A model generated the notes under the pieces. It had not been told where the DNA came from, ran no database searches, and was given only the letters and a program-made list of their open reading frames with translations. DNA of 64,000 nt from Adiantum capillus-veneris. Lineage: Eukaryota; Streptophyta; Polypodiopsida; Polypodiales; Pteridaceae. Shown here piece after piece: positions 1 through 12,694 of the stretch. The position numbers were made by a program, and so were the translations under genes. The DNA is taken from contig CM043962.1 in NCBI GenBank assembly GCA_014529385.2, forward strand, positions 86,709,180 to 86,773,179, given 5' to 3'. The number at the start of each line of letters is the position of its first letter. Positions within the stretch are counted from its first letter, which is position 1.

Positions 1-2
1 AA

Positions 3-1409
3 TGGGTTTATAGGTATAAGATCACCGCTCATGATAGTCAGCCAAAGTACAAAGCAAGGCTTGTTGCCAAGGGCTTTAAGCAAGAACAAGGCATTGACTT
101 TGATGAAGTCTTCTCTCCGGTGGTCAAGATGACTACATTGAGATGCTTTCTTGCATTGGTTGCCATATTAGATTTGGTGTTGCACCAAATGGATGTCAAG
201 ACAGTGTTCTTGCATGGTGATTTAGATGTGGAAATTTACATGCAACAGCCAGAAGGGTTTATTGCGAAAGGCAAGGAAGATTGGGTATGCCAGTTGTTAA
301 AGAGTCTTTATGGCTTAAAACAATCACCGAGGGCATGGTACCATAAATTCCACAAGTTTATGCTTTCTCAAGGCTACAAATGTAGTGAGTTCGATCACTG
401 TCTATATACAAAGAAGGCTAAGGATGGTAGTTGGCTGATCCTTATTTTGTATGTGGATGACATGTTGATTGCTGGCAAGCACTTGGAAGAAATTTCAGCT
501 TTGAAGTCAAAGATGGCAAAATCGTTTGACATGAAAGACATGGGTGAGGCAAGTCATATACTTGGTATGCGCATTGAGAGAGACAGATCAAAGAAGTTGA
601 TTTGGTTATCTCAAACAGAGTATATTGACAAGGTTTTGCAACGTTTCAATATGGAGAAGGGAAAGGCACTGAGTGTTCCATTGCCACCATATGTGAAACT
701 TAGCAAACAAGATTGTCCTGTGTCTGAGGAAGAACAGGCTGAAATGGATAAGATTCCATATGCGTCTGCAGTGGGTAGTTTGATGTATGCAATGATTGCT
801 ACTCGCCCAGACATTGCATTTGCAGTGGGAGTAGTAAGTCGATACATGTCAAACCCAGGCAAGAAACATTGGGAGGCAGTGAAAGGAATATTGAGATACC
901 TGAAAGCTACAAAGAGTATGCGTATATGCTATGGGAGTCAGGAGCTAAGTGTAAAGGGTTTTACAGACTCAGATTATGCAGGTGACTTAGACAACCGAAG
1001 GTCTACGTCAGGGTATGTCTTTACATTGGCTGGTGGAGCAGTATCATGGCGTTCTAGATTACAAGATTGTGTTACTCAGTCTACTACAGAGGCTGAATAT
1101 GTTGCAGCATCAGAGGCATGCAAAGAATCAATTTGGATTAATCGACTAGTAACAGATTTGGGAATCAAAGAAGAGATGCCTGTGTTATATTGTGATAGTC
1201 AAAGTGCTATACAATTGGCTCGCAATCCAGTTTATCACTCAAAGACAAAGCATGTGGATGTGAAGTATCATTTCATCAGGGAAATGCTCGAGGATAAGAA
1301 ACTTCAGCTTGTCAAAGTTCACACCACAGAAAATCCTGCTGATCTACTTACAAAAGGACTTCCCTCAGAGAGCTTTGCGCATTTTCGCAAGCAGTTAGGT
1401 GTAGGGTAG
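3..1409 (+). CDS. Ty1/copia polyprotein, 3' part (reverse transcriptase and RNase H)
   Basis: One open frame of 468 codons runs from the window edge to a TAG stop, so the 5' part (gag, protease, integrase) lies outside. It starts inside the RVT_2 domain, reading KARLVAKGFKQ and then FSPVVKM. The catalytic YVDD box is at 450-461. The copia RNase H follows, with TDSDYAGD near 960, the STTEAEY block near 1080, and LYCDSQSAIQLA and KHVDVKYHFIRE near 1190-1280. RT copies the element RNA and RNase H removes the template strand in the particle. No frameshift or stop is seen and catalytic residues are kept, so this is among the youngest-looking coding sequences here. No ATG start is assigned because the frame is open upstream. 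Confidence 0.95.
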   Translation, partial: WVYRYKITAHDSQPKYKARLVAKGFKQEQGIDFDEVFSPVVKMTTLRCFLALVAILDLVLHQMDVKTVFLHGDLDVEIYMQQPEGFIAKGKEDWVCQLLKSLYGLKQSPRAWYHKFHKFMLSQGYKCSEFDHCLYTKKAKDGSWLILILYVDDMLIAGKHLEEISALKSKMAKSFDMKDMGEASHILGMRIERDRSKKLIWLSQTEYIDKVLQRFNMEKGKALSVPLPPYVKLSKQDCPVSEEEQAEMDKIPYASAVGSLMYAMIATRPDIAFAVGVVSRYMSNPGKKHWEAVKGILRYLKATKSMRICYGSQELSVKGFTDSDYAGDLDNRRSTSGYVFTLAGGAVSWRSRLQDCVTQSTTEAEYVAASEACKESIWINRLVTDLGIKEEMPVLYCDSQSAIQLARNPVYHSKTKHVDVKYHFIREMLEDKKLQLVKVHTTENPADLLTKGLPSESFAHFRKQLGVG

Positions 1410-2077
1410 TACACCACTTCTCTACATCTCTTGTATATTAGCTTGTATAGTAGCTTTTCTCACACTTAAAGTACCACATTGGACTATTGAGATACGTGAA
1501 AGCTACAAAGAGTATGCGTATATGCTATGGGAGTCAGGAGCTAAGTGTAAAGGGTTTTACAGACTCAGATTATGCAGGTGACTTAGACAATCGAAGGTCT
1601 ACGTCAGGGTATGTCTTTACATTGGCTGGTGGAGCAGTATCATGGCGTTCTAGATTACAAGATTGTGTTACTCAGTCTACTACAGAGGCTGAATATGTTG
1701 CAGCATCAGAGGCATGCAAAGAATCAATTTGGCTTAATCGACTAGTAACAGATTTGGGAATCTAAGAAGAGATGCCTGTGTTATATTGTGATAGTCAAAG
1801 TGCTATACAATTGGCTCGCAATCCAATTTATCACTCAAAGACAAAGCATGTGGATGTGAAGTATCATTTCATCAGGGAAATGCTCGAGGATAAGCAACTT
1901 CAGGTTGTCAAAGTTCACACCACAGAAAATCCTGCTGATCTACTTACAAAAGGACTTCCCTCAGAGAGCTTTGCGCATTTTCGCAAGCAGTTAGGTGTAG
2001 GGTAGTACACCACTTCTCTACATCTCTTGTATATTAGCTTGTTTAGTAGCTTCTCTCACACTTAAAGTACCACATTG
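886..2077 (+). repeat. 596-bp tandem duplication of copia RNase H and 3' untranslated tail
   Basis: About 886-1481 recurs as 1482-2077 at a constant offset of 596 bp: TTGAGATAC is at 891 and 1487, and the stop codon is at 1407-1409 and 2003-2005. Only scattered substitutions separate the copies, so the duplication is recent relative to other decay in the window. Confidence 0.95.
1487..2005 (+). pseudogene. Second copy of copia RNase H, inactivated by a nonsense codon
   Basis: This is the duplicated RNase H domain with no RT in front of it. An AAA to TAA change at 1763-1765 stops the frame just after the DLGI motif; reading then continues in frame to TAG at 2003-2005. It differs from copy 1 at a handful of positions. 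It lies in the 3' untranslated region of the upstream open frame, so it is probably never translated. Confidence 0.9.
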
Positions 2078-2094
2078 GACTTTAAGTGAGAGGT

Positions 2095-2350
2095 TGTTGG
2101 GGTATAAAGCCCAATGTGGTCGCCCAGGTAAGTGGGCAGGCCGCCAGGTATGTACACATATTCTTTTGTAAAAACCTAATAAGAACTCACTATGCTCTAC
2201 ACATTACAGTAGAGCGAGTTCACCATATCGTCGTGCTCTTCTTCTCGCACTCTCTCTCGCGTCGCACTTCCGCTCGTACTCCTTCAAGATCTCTCCCTCT
2301 TGTTCTCACAGGGTTTACAGGGTTGTGCCGCTGTATCTGGTGGACGACAT
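2095..2350 (+). repeat. 3' LTR of the copia element (approximate ends)
   Basis: The LTR starts TGTTGGGGTATAAAG right after a purine-rich tract, as expected at a copia 3' LTR. A TATA-like box lies at about 2102. The right boundary is not fixed because the partner LTR is outside the window. Confidence 0.6.
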
Positions 2351-2636
2351 GCTAGCAGACGGCATGCCATGTAAACTCTTTGGCTTTTCACTCACTCAGG
2401 CGGAAATGCCTTCGAAGCTGATCAGAATGGGCTCAAGTGTTGCTAATGAGCATGTTGATGCAAGGGGAGAGGCAACTACCGATGCCTAGGCGACTGCCTT
2501 CCTTACCTTGTTGAGTTCAAGACTGCCGTTGAGCGCAAACAGGTTGTCGAGAACACGCTCTTTGCTTGCAAAATCAGCACAGGTACTAGTTTCTTTTGGT
2601 TTGGTTACAGTTCTCTGAGATCTTGAAGGTGGTTCT
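2351..2636. other. Spacer with weak coding-like reading
   Basis: No family was recognised. A short plus-strand reading from an ATG near 2408 ends at a stop near 2489. Another frame at about 2492-2585 reads like protein and ends before a GT. It may be exon debris of the CASP-like fragment that follows. Confidence 0.3.
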
Positions 2637-3071
2637 TTGGCCGCTGGTGTGTCCTTTGGTTGCCCATTCGTCTTGATCTGTATGGCTATTGGCTTAGACA
2701 ATCGTATTGACCTCCGAGAGCTTATGCAGGTTTTGGCGTATGTTCTATTGTCGGCAGTGTCAACCGCGATCGAGTTGGTTTACCTCGCAGACAAGGGCAT
2801 GTCGAAGATGCGATGGGAGGCATTGTGCCCTACACACGATTTTTTCTGCCACATGGTAATAGCTTCCATTGCAGTTGGCTTTGTTGTGGTGCTTCTGCTG
2901 GCAGTGCTTTCGATCATGTCCGGCACAGCCTCTTCCACAACTTCTACACACGGGCTCTGTATACAACCCAAATGCGCCACTCTTCTCTCACATGAAGTGC
3001 GTGGGAGAGACCCAAGTCTCTGGCTTGCTGCAACTTTGTACATGGTTCTGGGTACTTCTTTTTTGGTTTGA
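2637..3071 (+). pseudogene. CASP-like (UPF0497) membrane protein fragment
   Basis: The reading from about 2703 resembles the second half of CASP-like proteins. A hydrophobic helix (QVLAYVLLSAVSTA) is followed by the YLADKG loop, then a W and C/FCH pattern (MRWEALCP, FFCHMV), then a last helix (VGFVVVLLLAVLSIMS). CASP-like proteins are four-helix plasma-membrane proteins of land plants, some of which scaffold cell-wall modification. The first two helices are missing and the tail beyond about 2933 does not look conserved. I read it as a broken 3' gene piece, possibly carried by a mobile element. The family call rests on pattern memory, not alignment. Confidence 0.6.
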
Positions 3072-3422
3072 CAGTCTTGCTAGAGAGCAAGAGCGGTGGT
3101 TCTGTGTGGATTTTCGATGGGGTGATCCGTTATCCTTATGAGACTGCAAAAGGTAATGCATTTGCATGTTAATGACTGTGGTCCTTCCATGCTGTCTTAG
3201 TAGTTTGATTGTTTATTCATCACAAAACAGTGATTTTGGGGGACTCAGGATGGGGAGCGGGAAAAAATGCAGCAGAACAACCATAGTATGAAGGATGGGG
3301 CGGGTGCAAAAGTATGGCCTTCTCTGGTTCGAAGATATCTGATTCTGACTCTGTTTGTTGGAGGCTGGGGAGAGTGGAAACCTGTAAAAGAAGCGACGTT
3401 CCCTGCTCGAACATAGCGGGTC

Positions 3423-5263
<1,841 letters not shown>

Positions 5264-5620
5264 CATTATTCTGCCCCAAGAGTTTACTCCCTATTAACTC
5301 TCTTATGTTCTAGGAACTTCTCAAGCTCTGCCCACACATTTCTCCCATCCTCTAGTAAGCTGAAGCTTTCCCTGCTCTTGATTCACCCCATGCATTAGCT
5401 ATTCTCTCCATATTCCTTGCTCTCAAGTTTTGGTGTTGGCCCCTTGTGGATACTTCTATAGCTTACCTCTTCTATTGGCACCATGCTGCCTTGAACCTCT
5501 ATTTACCTCGCAGGCTAGAGTTGAAATTGTTAAAGCCATATGGAAGTAATGGACTTTGAGATTGAGAAGAAGGGTATTTTTTTTGACATGCTTCGATGAA
5601 ATAACTAGACTTCTTAATGC
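5264..5620. other. Spacer upstream of the Helitron genes
   Basis: No gene seen. The Helitron 5' terminus (expected to begin with TC) may lie here or further left, but I could not place it. Confidence 0.3.
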
Positions 5621-7289
5621 TTGATTCTTGGAATCGTTTTTGATGTAGACACTTGTATTGAGTCACAAGAGCACGTTGAAACTAGCTCAACAAATTTGAT
5701 CTCAAGCCCACTATCGAAATCGAAAGTTCAGTCCCCTCTTAAGAAATTGAGTCCGAAGGCGAAAGCATTGAAAAAAGCTTACACACATGCGAGAAGTACG
5801 TTATCAAATGTGGTTTTGAGTATCCAGCTTGTTTATGTGGTGTGTAAATCATATTGCTGTGTTTTGTGAGCAGGTAAAATCTTTAAGAAACCTTTTGAAA
5901 TCTCATCTTCTCGCTCTCTTGAATATCATGCCGCGGCAAAGCCTGGATCTATTGCTGAAACAGTCGGTTCTCAGCTCGCTCTGGCTCCTAAAGGACCTCC
6001 AACCTTCCTCATTTCAGAGCTTTCAGAGTTGATAAATTTTCACTTTTCGTTTTTGGGCAAGGTTTTGTGCAAGTATGGGACCTACAAAATCGAGAAAGCT
6101 GCTTATCCAAGATTTTTGAAGGCTGATTTGGTTGATCAAAAGGCTAGGTATACAATAACATTTGTTGTGGGGGAAAGTTACACCTCGCAATTTGTTGAGT
6201 CTTTTGGAGTAGGAGACTTTGTGCACATAGAGGGTCCATCCATAAAGCAAAGAGTCCACAATGATGGTGTAACCTTTCAGCTAGCTTTGCATGCTGATGC
6301 AACAACTATCGCTATCAAGGGGGAACCATTTGAATGTGATTTGGTTTTGTTTCCAAAGCATAGAATTTGTGATTTGCTTTGTTTGCAAGAGTCTACAACT
6401 GTGGACAGTGTGGTGACAATTGCATTTACTGTTGTGAGAATTGAGACTACAACCAAAACTGACGGATCTAGTAGCGCTCGTTTGATGATAAGCGATGGAC
6501 CTGCGTCGTTGATGAGCCATGGTAATTTTATTCTTGTGCTTTAAATTTTTGTGAGGCTTTAATAGAATTATGTTTCAGATCCTGTTTGTGCCATCTCGAC
6601 GAGCTGACTACCATCACATGGTCAACTGTGTCAATGAGCATGGGTTTTACGGCTGTGTGGCACGCAATATCAATATCTTCAAGCAACGTTCCAACACTTT
6701 ATCAATTGTAGATTCTACAATATTGTGTCCTTTGCCTCAAGCTTTGGAGGCAAACTTAAAAGATGCATTGAAGAAACAAATAGCATCTTTGGGTTTTGGA
6801 AAAAAAGGTGAGTTAAGAATGGACATTCAAAAGCAATGGTTTTGAGATTGATCTTACTGTTCTTTTTTATTGCTGTAGGTTTTTGGAACTTTGGAGATTG
6901 TGAATGTCAACAATGTTGGTGTTGAGTATTTTGTGAAGCTTGCAAAGGGAATTTCGTGAGTAAACAAACCCCAAAGCCATATTGCTTTTCTTGTCAAAAG
7001 AACTCTATTATTTTGAAGGTGCCTAGCTTGCAAGCTAAGATCACTTTGCAAGGGCAACAAATTCTCCTAGAATCATCCATCTCATGCTCTTTGACACAAG
7101 TAATGGTTTGCTTGCACTACCACCAACATTGCAAAAGCACAAACTTACCAGATGTGTGTGGTCAAAGAATGATACATGCATTTTACAAAACTTAATAGAT
7201 GACTCCCCAACACTAAGCTCTAGAAATTGCTACTTGTTTCAAGGCTTTAGTGTTTTCTACTCTCACCTTGAATCAAAAATAAAATAAAA
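5621..7289 (+). pseudogene. Helitron-encoded RPA70-like single-strand DNA-binding protein
   Basis: Coding-like blocks lie at about 5621-5800, 5878-6030, 6030-6520, 6570-6810 and 6885-7284, separated by short stretches starting with GT and ending with AG, so the gene probably had introns. The central block (6050-6520) reads like an OB fold (TITFVVGESYTSQFVE, GVGDFVHIEGP). A later block with CFSC (about 6980) resembles the C-terminal RPA zinc-ribbon region. RPA-like proteins bind the displaced single strand. Plant Helitrons commonly carry such ORFs beside RepHel. The frame changes at about 7080, so the copy is probably dead. The family call is from OB-like pattern and context. Confidence 0.6.
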
Positions 7290-8290
7290 AATATAACATG
7301 TGCAATGCTTCCACTTCTCGAAATCATGCCTCTTCAAATTCAAAGCGACAAAAGCTTAAACACAAGAAATTTTTCCAATCCATAAATGACGCACCTATGC
7401 ATCCATATGCTCATGTGATACATTACTGTTTCAAAAAGCTTTACAACCATTGGATGGTCCTACCACTTCTTTCCTTAAAACATTGCGACCAAACATGTCT
7501 TCGGATCATTTTGAGACACTTCAAGTGTGCAAACCTTGCAAAGACTCTCTCTCAAAACAAATAGTTCCACTCTTTTGTATGCATGGTGAAATGACTTTCA
7601 ACCCTAAAATTGCTATTGTGAAGACCTGAATTCAATGGAGATTCGTCTAGTTTCGCTTCGCATCCCTTTCCGCAAATACGTGAGCTTAACTATGAAGGTC
7701 AGTATGGGTTACAAGGCAGTATTGTGAATGTCATGGTGGATTTATCAAGAGTGAAAAAAATCCTTCCTCGTTTTATGCATGATGGAGCAACTATTCTCAT
7801 TGAGATCAAGCGCAAATTAGAGTACAACCATGCATACTTAAGTGGATCTGTCCGTCCAGCATACGTAGTTGAGGCATTATCTCGTCTCTTGGAAACACCA
7901 TTATACATTGAACACGAAGCTTCCATGCATGAGACATGGGCTTCCACATTCTCATTTAATGTTGACTGTGCCGTGGCTGATGGCAACAATAACGAAGATG
8001 GAGAGGTTGAAGAATCTGACACGCTCATCCATGGCATCTACTCTACGCAACAGGTTGTCGACCATAATGGTCAAGCCTTGAGTGTGGCACCTTGTGAAGG
8101 GTATAGTCCACTTAGCATATTTGATGACGATGCTTGTGAAGAGCTATCATTCCCATCCCTTTTCTTTGGCCAAAAAAGGAAATATCATGCCTTTGCGAAG
8201 AAACAATACCAAAAAGTTGCACAATGGGAGCTTAAAAATAAGGACACAAGGTTTGCAAACAACATGAAAACCTTTTCTTCAAGACAATGA
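7290..8290 (+). pseudogene. Helitron RepHel N-terminal region
   Basis: This is the start of the Rep-helicase protein. A reading at about 7490-7630 (LQVCKPCKDSL, GEMTFNP) breaks by frameshift. The frame to 8290 then holds the conserved N-terminal Helitron region (EGQYGLQGSIVNVMVDL, KRKLEYNHAYLSGSVRP), followed by a GYSPLSIF and EELSFPSLFFGQ block that precedes the Rep domain in plant Helitrons. It ends at TGA 8288-8290 where the frame shifts into the Rep domain. Confidence 0.8.
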
Positions 8291-9840
8291 AAATCATCAT
8301 TTCGCAAGTGTTGTCATCTATATGGGTGCGGCTTCGAAAAGGAAAACTACAAGGCAAACAACTCAAGGCCAAAGATGTCCAGGCCACCACCAACATTGAG
8401 CAAATTCTAAATTCACAAATTGGTTACCATAACTTTGAAAATTTGTGCACATCAATAGACTACAAAAACAAGCTCAAACACAATATCTTTGCTATGATTA
8501 GACAACTAGGCCATCCCACTTTTTTTGTGACATTCTCCTGTGCTGAATAAAGATGGGATCCGTTACAAGCCTGCCTCAAGAAACCGAATCCACAGATTAA
8601 AGAGGCTGATTATCCAAACAATGCTGCATTTATTCGAGCGCTTATCCGAGCTGATCCACTTACAAGGGAAAGATATTATGTTCATAGGTTCAAAGCCATG
8701 AATCTTGAGATAAAACGAGATAGTGCTATCTTGGGGAAAGTCATCGACTACTTTTTTGTTATTGAGTTCCAACGCAGAGGTAGCCAACACGATCATGGCT
8801 TGATTTGGATCAAGGACGCACCATGCTTTGGCGTTGCAACAAACGATGATGTCATAGCCTTTGTAGATAAATACATTTCAACCAACAAAGATTCTTTGCA
8901 TGAGACGTTGAGACCAGCACAAACACATTCTCATTGCAAGGCTTGCAAGAAAAGAAAAACGGCATGTCGTTTTGGTTTCCCGCATGCTCCCACAAGGGAG
9001 ATAGTAATCTTGCTTCCAATTGCGATGAGTGAAGAAAAAAAGAGGGCTTTGCTTGCAAACAAGGAGAGGATTGATGAGAAACTAGTAGAGCTTGTCCACT
9101 CTCCTAACATGACATTCGACGAATGGATGGACTACCTTTCCATGGATGAAGGAGCTTACATCGAGTCACTCTCAATCAAAATCACAGAACCAACACTTTT
9201 GCTGAAACGAGATCCCAAGGATATCTATACAAACAACTTTAACAAAACGTTGTCTACGCTTTTGGATGCCAATACTGATATCCAGTTTATCTTCAATGCC
9301 CATGGAGCAGCTGCATACTGCACATCATATATGACCAAAAATGACTCCACACTAAGCAAAGCCTTCCAAAGCGCATTAGACACTTGCAAGCAAAAAAATC
9401 TTCAAACATTGGAGAGGCTTAAAAAACTTGGGAGTGCTCTAATTAATGCTCAATAGATTTCATCTCAACAAGCTACATACATTGCTCTTTCTTTACCATT
9501 GCATAGCGCTTCAAGGCAGTTCGTATTCATAAATGTAGATTATGCAAACCAAAGGACACTACTGTTAAAACGTAGAGCAATGCTAGACTCTCTCCATCCT
9601 GATGACGAAAATATCTTCTTCGACGACATCGTGGCAAAATATTGTTCACGCCCAATGAATTTACAGCACCTATGCCTTGCAGAGTTTGCAAGCGAATACT
9701 CTCAACTACGAGGCAAACCGCACAAAAACAAGAAACCTCGCATCATTAGATATACAAATTTTAGCCCCACGAAAGACTCAGAAAGACACTACCATGAGGT
9801 TTGCTTGCTCTTTTTGCCATTCACAGGTTCTGAGAAATAG
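8287..9840 (+). pseudogene. Helitron Rep (HUH endonuclease) domain
   Basis: The region reads through IFAMIRQLGHPTFFVTFS to an in-frame TAA at about 8548-8550, then continues to 9456 with another stop, then on to 9840. The HUH motif is His-Asp-His at 8788-8796 in the context EFQRRGSQHDHGLIW. Paired tyrosines Y-C-T-S-Y, the two-tyrosine centre of Helitron Rep, are at 9316-9330 in AAYCTSYMTK. A cysteine cluster (HCKACKKRKTACRFGFP, about 8935) matches the zinc-binding part of Rep. Rep nicks and joins DNA strands in rolling-circle transposition. Catalytic residues are kept although the frame is broken, so decay is recent or this copy recombined. Confidence 0.92.
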
Positions 9841-11580
9841 CTTGAGGAGTCAACGCCTCTATGGTGGGATAAATATGAGCATAACATTTTTGAGATAACT
9901 CGCAACAAGCAAAAATTCTGCTCAATTGAGCTTGTGTCTGGTAGCAATGAACATTCATCGCCGTCCAACTCAGGCTCAGCAACCAGTGGAGAGGCATTCC
10001 AATATGAGGTGAATCTAGATTTTCCAAACTCAAGGCCTCCTGTAGCACATCCTAGAGTTAGCTCCAAAACCCTTTTGCTTCCTAATGATGAGTACCGTTC
10101 TCGAGTCGACAAGCTGAATTACGAACATTGCTTAATATTTGATGACATTATGCTGAGAAAACGTTTGCACCAAACACACCCAATCCACCTATTTTTGACT
10201 GGAGGTGCTGGCACAGGCAAGACATTCACACTCCAAATTATCATTCAAGGTTTGATACGACACTACAACACAACCGTCAAGAATGACATTGACTGTCCCA
10301 CAGCATTGCTCATGGCTTACACAGGAAAGGCTACGTATAATTTGGGTGGCACAACAATTCATTCAGCTTTGCGCCTACCCCTCATTCTATAGCACAATCC
10401 AAACCTATCGAACGACACTCTGGCAGAACTCTCGCTACAATATAAAAATCTGAAACTAGTCGTCTTTGATGAGGCTTCATTGATTGGGAATAGGTTACTC
10501 GATATCATTGACACAAGAATGCGCACTATCAAACATAGACATGATCAACCATTCAGCGGCCTTGATGTTATCTTCTGCAGCGATCTTTGCCAGGCAAGCC
10601 CCGTGCATGACCAATGGATTTTTGCCCAACCACAAAAACTTTGTGAGATATTGAGGCCTTCATTTTGGCACACCCATATAAAATGTTACGACCTCAAAGA
10701 AACAATGCGCCAAACAAACACAAAATTTGTGGCTATGCTCAACCGTATCAGGACTGGTACCCAGAGTAACGAAGATTTAGCGTACATCAACTCAGCCTTC
10801 AACAAACCACCAACAAACATATTCAACACACCGTACCTCTTCTTCACAAACCAATCCAAGAACCAACACAATCACCTCATCTACAGCAACTTGGTTGGCC
10901 AGTCTTATATCATCCATTCACGAGACAAACACCACAAAACATGCTCAAAAAACCTCGTCATCCCAAATGATCCTCAAGCAACAGCAGGACTGGCATCCAT
11001 TCTTGAGCTTAAGTCAGGCATGATAGTCGAGCTCCATGCAAGGAACATTGACATTTCAGATGGCCTGGTCAATGGAGCTGACGGAACACTCAAAATTATT
11101 GAAACTAGACGGGGTGTCTACACAGCATGGATAGCATTTTTTGACACCACCATAGGCGCAAAGCAACGTTACACCAATCAACAATTATACCACGGAACCA
11201 TTGAACCAAAGTGGACACCAATATTTCAAACCACAAAATATTTTCAAGTTGGAAAAAACACACTGAACATGGTTTCTAGGACACAACTCCCTATTCAAGT
11301 AGCAAATTCTCGCACAATACACAGGTCACAAGGGCTCACGATGGTAGTAGTTGCTTTCGATCCTTCGGGAATCAAAACTCATGGGTTGATCTACAAAGCT
11401 TTATCTCGAGTAAAAGACCCTGCCAACCTTCACATCCTCAACCCAATTCAACCCAACCAAATCAAAGTTGACAGCGCCGTTCTCAAAGAGCTCCAACGCC
11501 TTCAAGCAGAAGCAAGATGGCAACCAGTTTATCCATGTCCTTCCACAAAAAATCACACGCATCTCATTATGCAATCATTG
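9841..11580 (+). pseudogene. Helitron Pif1-family helicase domain
   Basis: This is a continuation of RepHel. Walker A GGAGTGKT is at 10201-10224 and Walker B FDEAS begins near 10465. Later motifs include LKETMRQ (10691), a TIHRSQGLT block (about 11315) and YKALSRV near the C-terminus, as in Pif1/RecD-like SF1B helicases. One nonsense codon interrupts the domain at about 10390, with coding sense on both sides; the frame from 10480 to 11802 is otherwise open for 440 codons. The helicase unwinds donor DNA behind Rep. Confidence 0.92.
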
Positions 11581-12181
11581 AACATTGTCTCCATGCAAAA
11601 ACACTCAAACTACATAAAAAAGGATTTAGCATTCAACTCATCAAATATCCTGTGCTTCCAAGAAACAAAACAATATAATCAAACAAACCACCTTGCACCT
11701 ACATTCAAACACATTCATCACCACAACGGATACGGGATGTCAATATACTACAAATCAAACCTCAAACTACAATCCACAGAATCATTCTGCACCAGGTATT
11801 GAGATAATCGAAGCAACGTTTGCCTTGTCAGAAAATTCCGTACTGCAAATTATTGCTGTTTACAAATCTCCCAAAGCAATCTTCCACCAATTGATGACAT
11901 GTCTACAGCCTCTGACCAACCGAACTGCTCGCGCCACCCAAAGTATCATCCTCGGAGACTTCAACATCCATGTCGATACCAAAGCAACTAACTACAATGC
12001 ACTGTCCAACATTCTTGCACCTAAAGACTATACTCAAACCATACAAGATATCACAACAATCTACAACTCAACTTTAGATCACGCTTCGCTTAAAAATTGC
12101 CCCCCCACAACGATAACCACCACTTGTTTTTGTTTTTGGTCAGATCACTCAGCAATCCATATACTTTTACCTAAACATTAG
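11560..12181 (+). pseudogene. C-terminal endonuclease/exonuclease/phosphatase domain of RepHel
   Basis: After the helicase the same frame enters an AP-endonuclease-like domain: SLNIVSMQ, then ILCFQETK near 11650. A frameshift near 11790 moves the reading to another frame, which continues with the motif GDFN (11954-11965) and ends with the SDHSAIH motif (TCA-GAT-CAC at 12140-12148). Asp/Asn and Asp/His in these motifs are the metal and catalytic residues of the EEP fold. Such a domain fused to RepHel defines Helentron-type elements. Confidence 0.82.
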
Positions 12182-12289
12182 TTCGACCAAACCAAATTAC
12201 ATTGACATCTTCGCTTCGAATACAATACTTTCCTTAGAGCCAACTTCTTCACTACAAAAGGAAAAAAACGCTCTGCCTCTTAAAATATT

Positions 12290-12440
12290 CTTGTTTTGCG
12301 TACACATACGATGTATATATACATATGTATACGCATATACATGCATTCATATGATATACATATGTATGTATGTGTGTGTGTGTGTGTACATGTGTATATA
12401 TATACACGTGTCTTCTAACGGGCAGGCCTTGTGATTTTAT
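12290..12440. repeat. Palindromic TATA/CATATG and TG-rich block at Helitron 3' side
   Basis: Short palindromes (TATACATATGTATA) are followed by (TG)n and a near-perfect inverted repeat ACATGTGTATA-TATACACGTGT around 12388-12411. The block sits just after the endonuclease domain, where Helentrons are reported to carry hairpins and simple repeats. A GC-rich CGGGCAGGCC follows at about 12419 and may be part of the terminus. Confidence 0.5.
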
Positions 12441-12694
12441 CACTTGTTTTTCCTTGAAAAAGTCACGAAGAAGTTTTGAAAGAAGTCAAAAATCTTAGAA
12501 TAAGAGAATTGGAACAAGTAATAATAGCATGAGGCCTACCTAAAGATATTTGGTGGAATCAAGGTTTCGTGAAGAATGTAAATGTTCCAATCAATGCCTT
12601 TAACAAGTTTATAAGTTGTTTTGGCAAAACTAATGCCGAAAGACACATGTTTATTTATGTCAACATATAGCTTGTTGGTGTTGCTCGAGTAGCA
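12441..12694. other. Non-coding spacer
   Basis: No recognised gene, RNA or repeat. Confidence 0.4.

Larger units (their letters stand above)
1..2350 (+). mobile_element. Ty1/copia LTR retrotransposon, 3' portion with 3' LTR
   Basis: The element comprises the RT-RNase H frame, a duplicated RNase H tail, a purine tract (AAGTGAGAGG, about 2083-2093) and an LTR starting TGTTGGGG. The 5' end is off the window. The right LTR end is uncertain; candidate CA-ending positions lie near 2310 and 2350. Confidence 0.85.
5600..12440 (+). mobile_element. Helitron (Helentron-like) rolling-circle transposon, decayed
   Basis: In one direction it carries an RPA-like single-strand-binding protein, a Rep with a HUH motif and paired tyrosines, a Pif1-family helicase with Walker A and B, and an endonuclease/exonuclease/phosphatase domain fused after the helicase. 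This order of Rep, helicase and endonuclease is that of Helentrons, while RPA-like ORFs are typical of plant Helitrons. Several stops and frameshifts show it is not autonomous now. Exact termini are not placed. Confidence 0.85.

Noticed and set aside
3070-3155. Exon-like reading ending ETAKG before a GT
   Set aside because: Coding-like but too short to tie to either the CASP-like or the helicase fragment.
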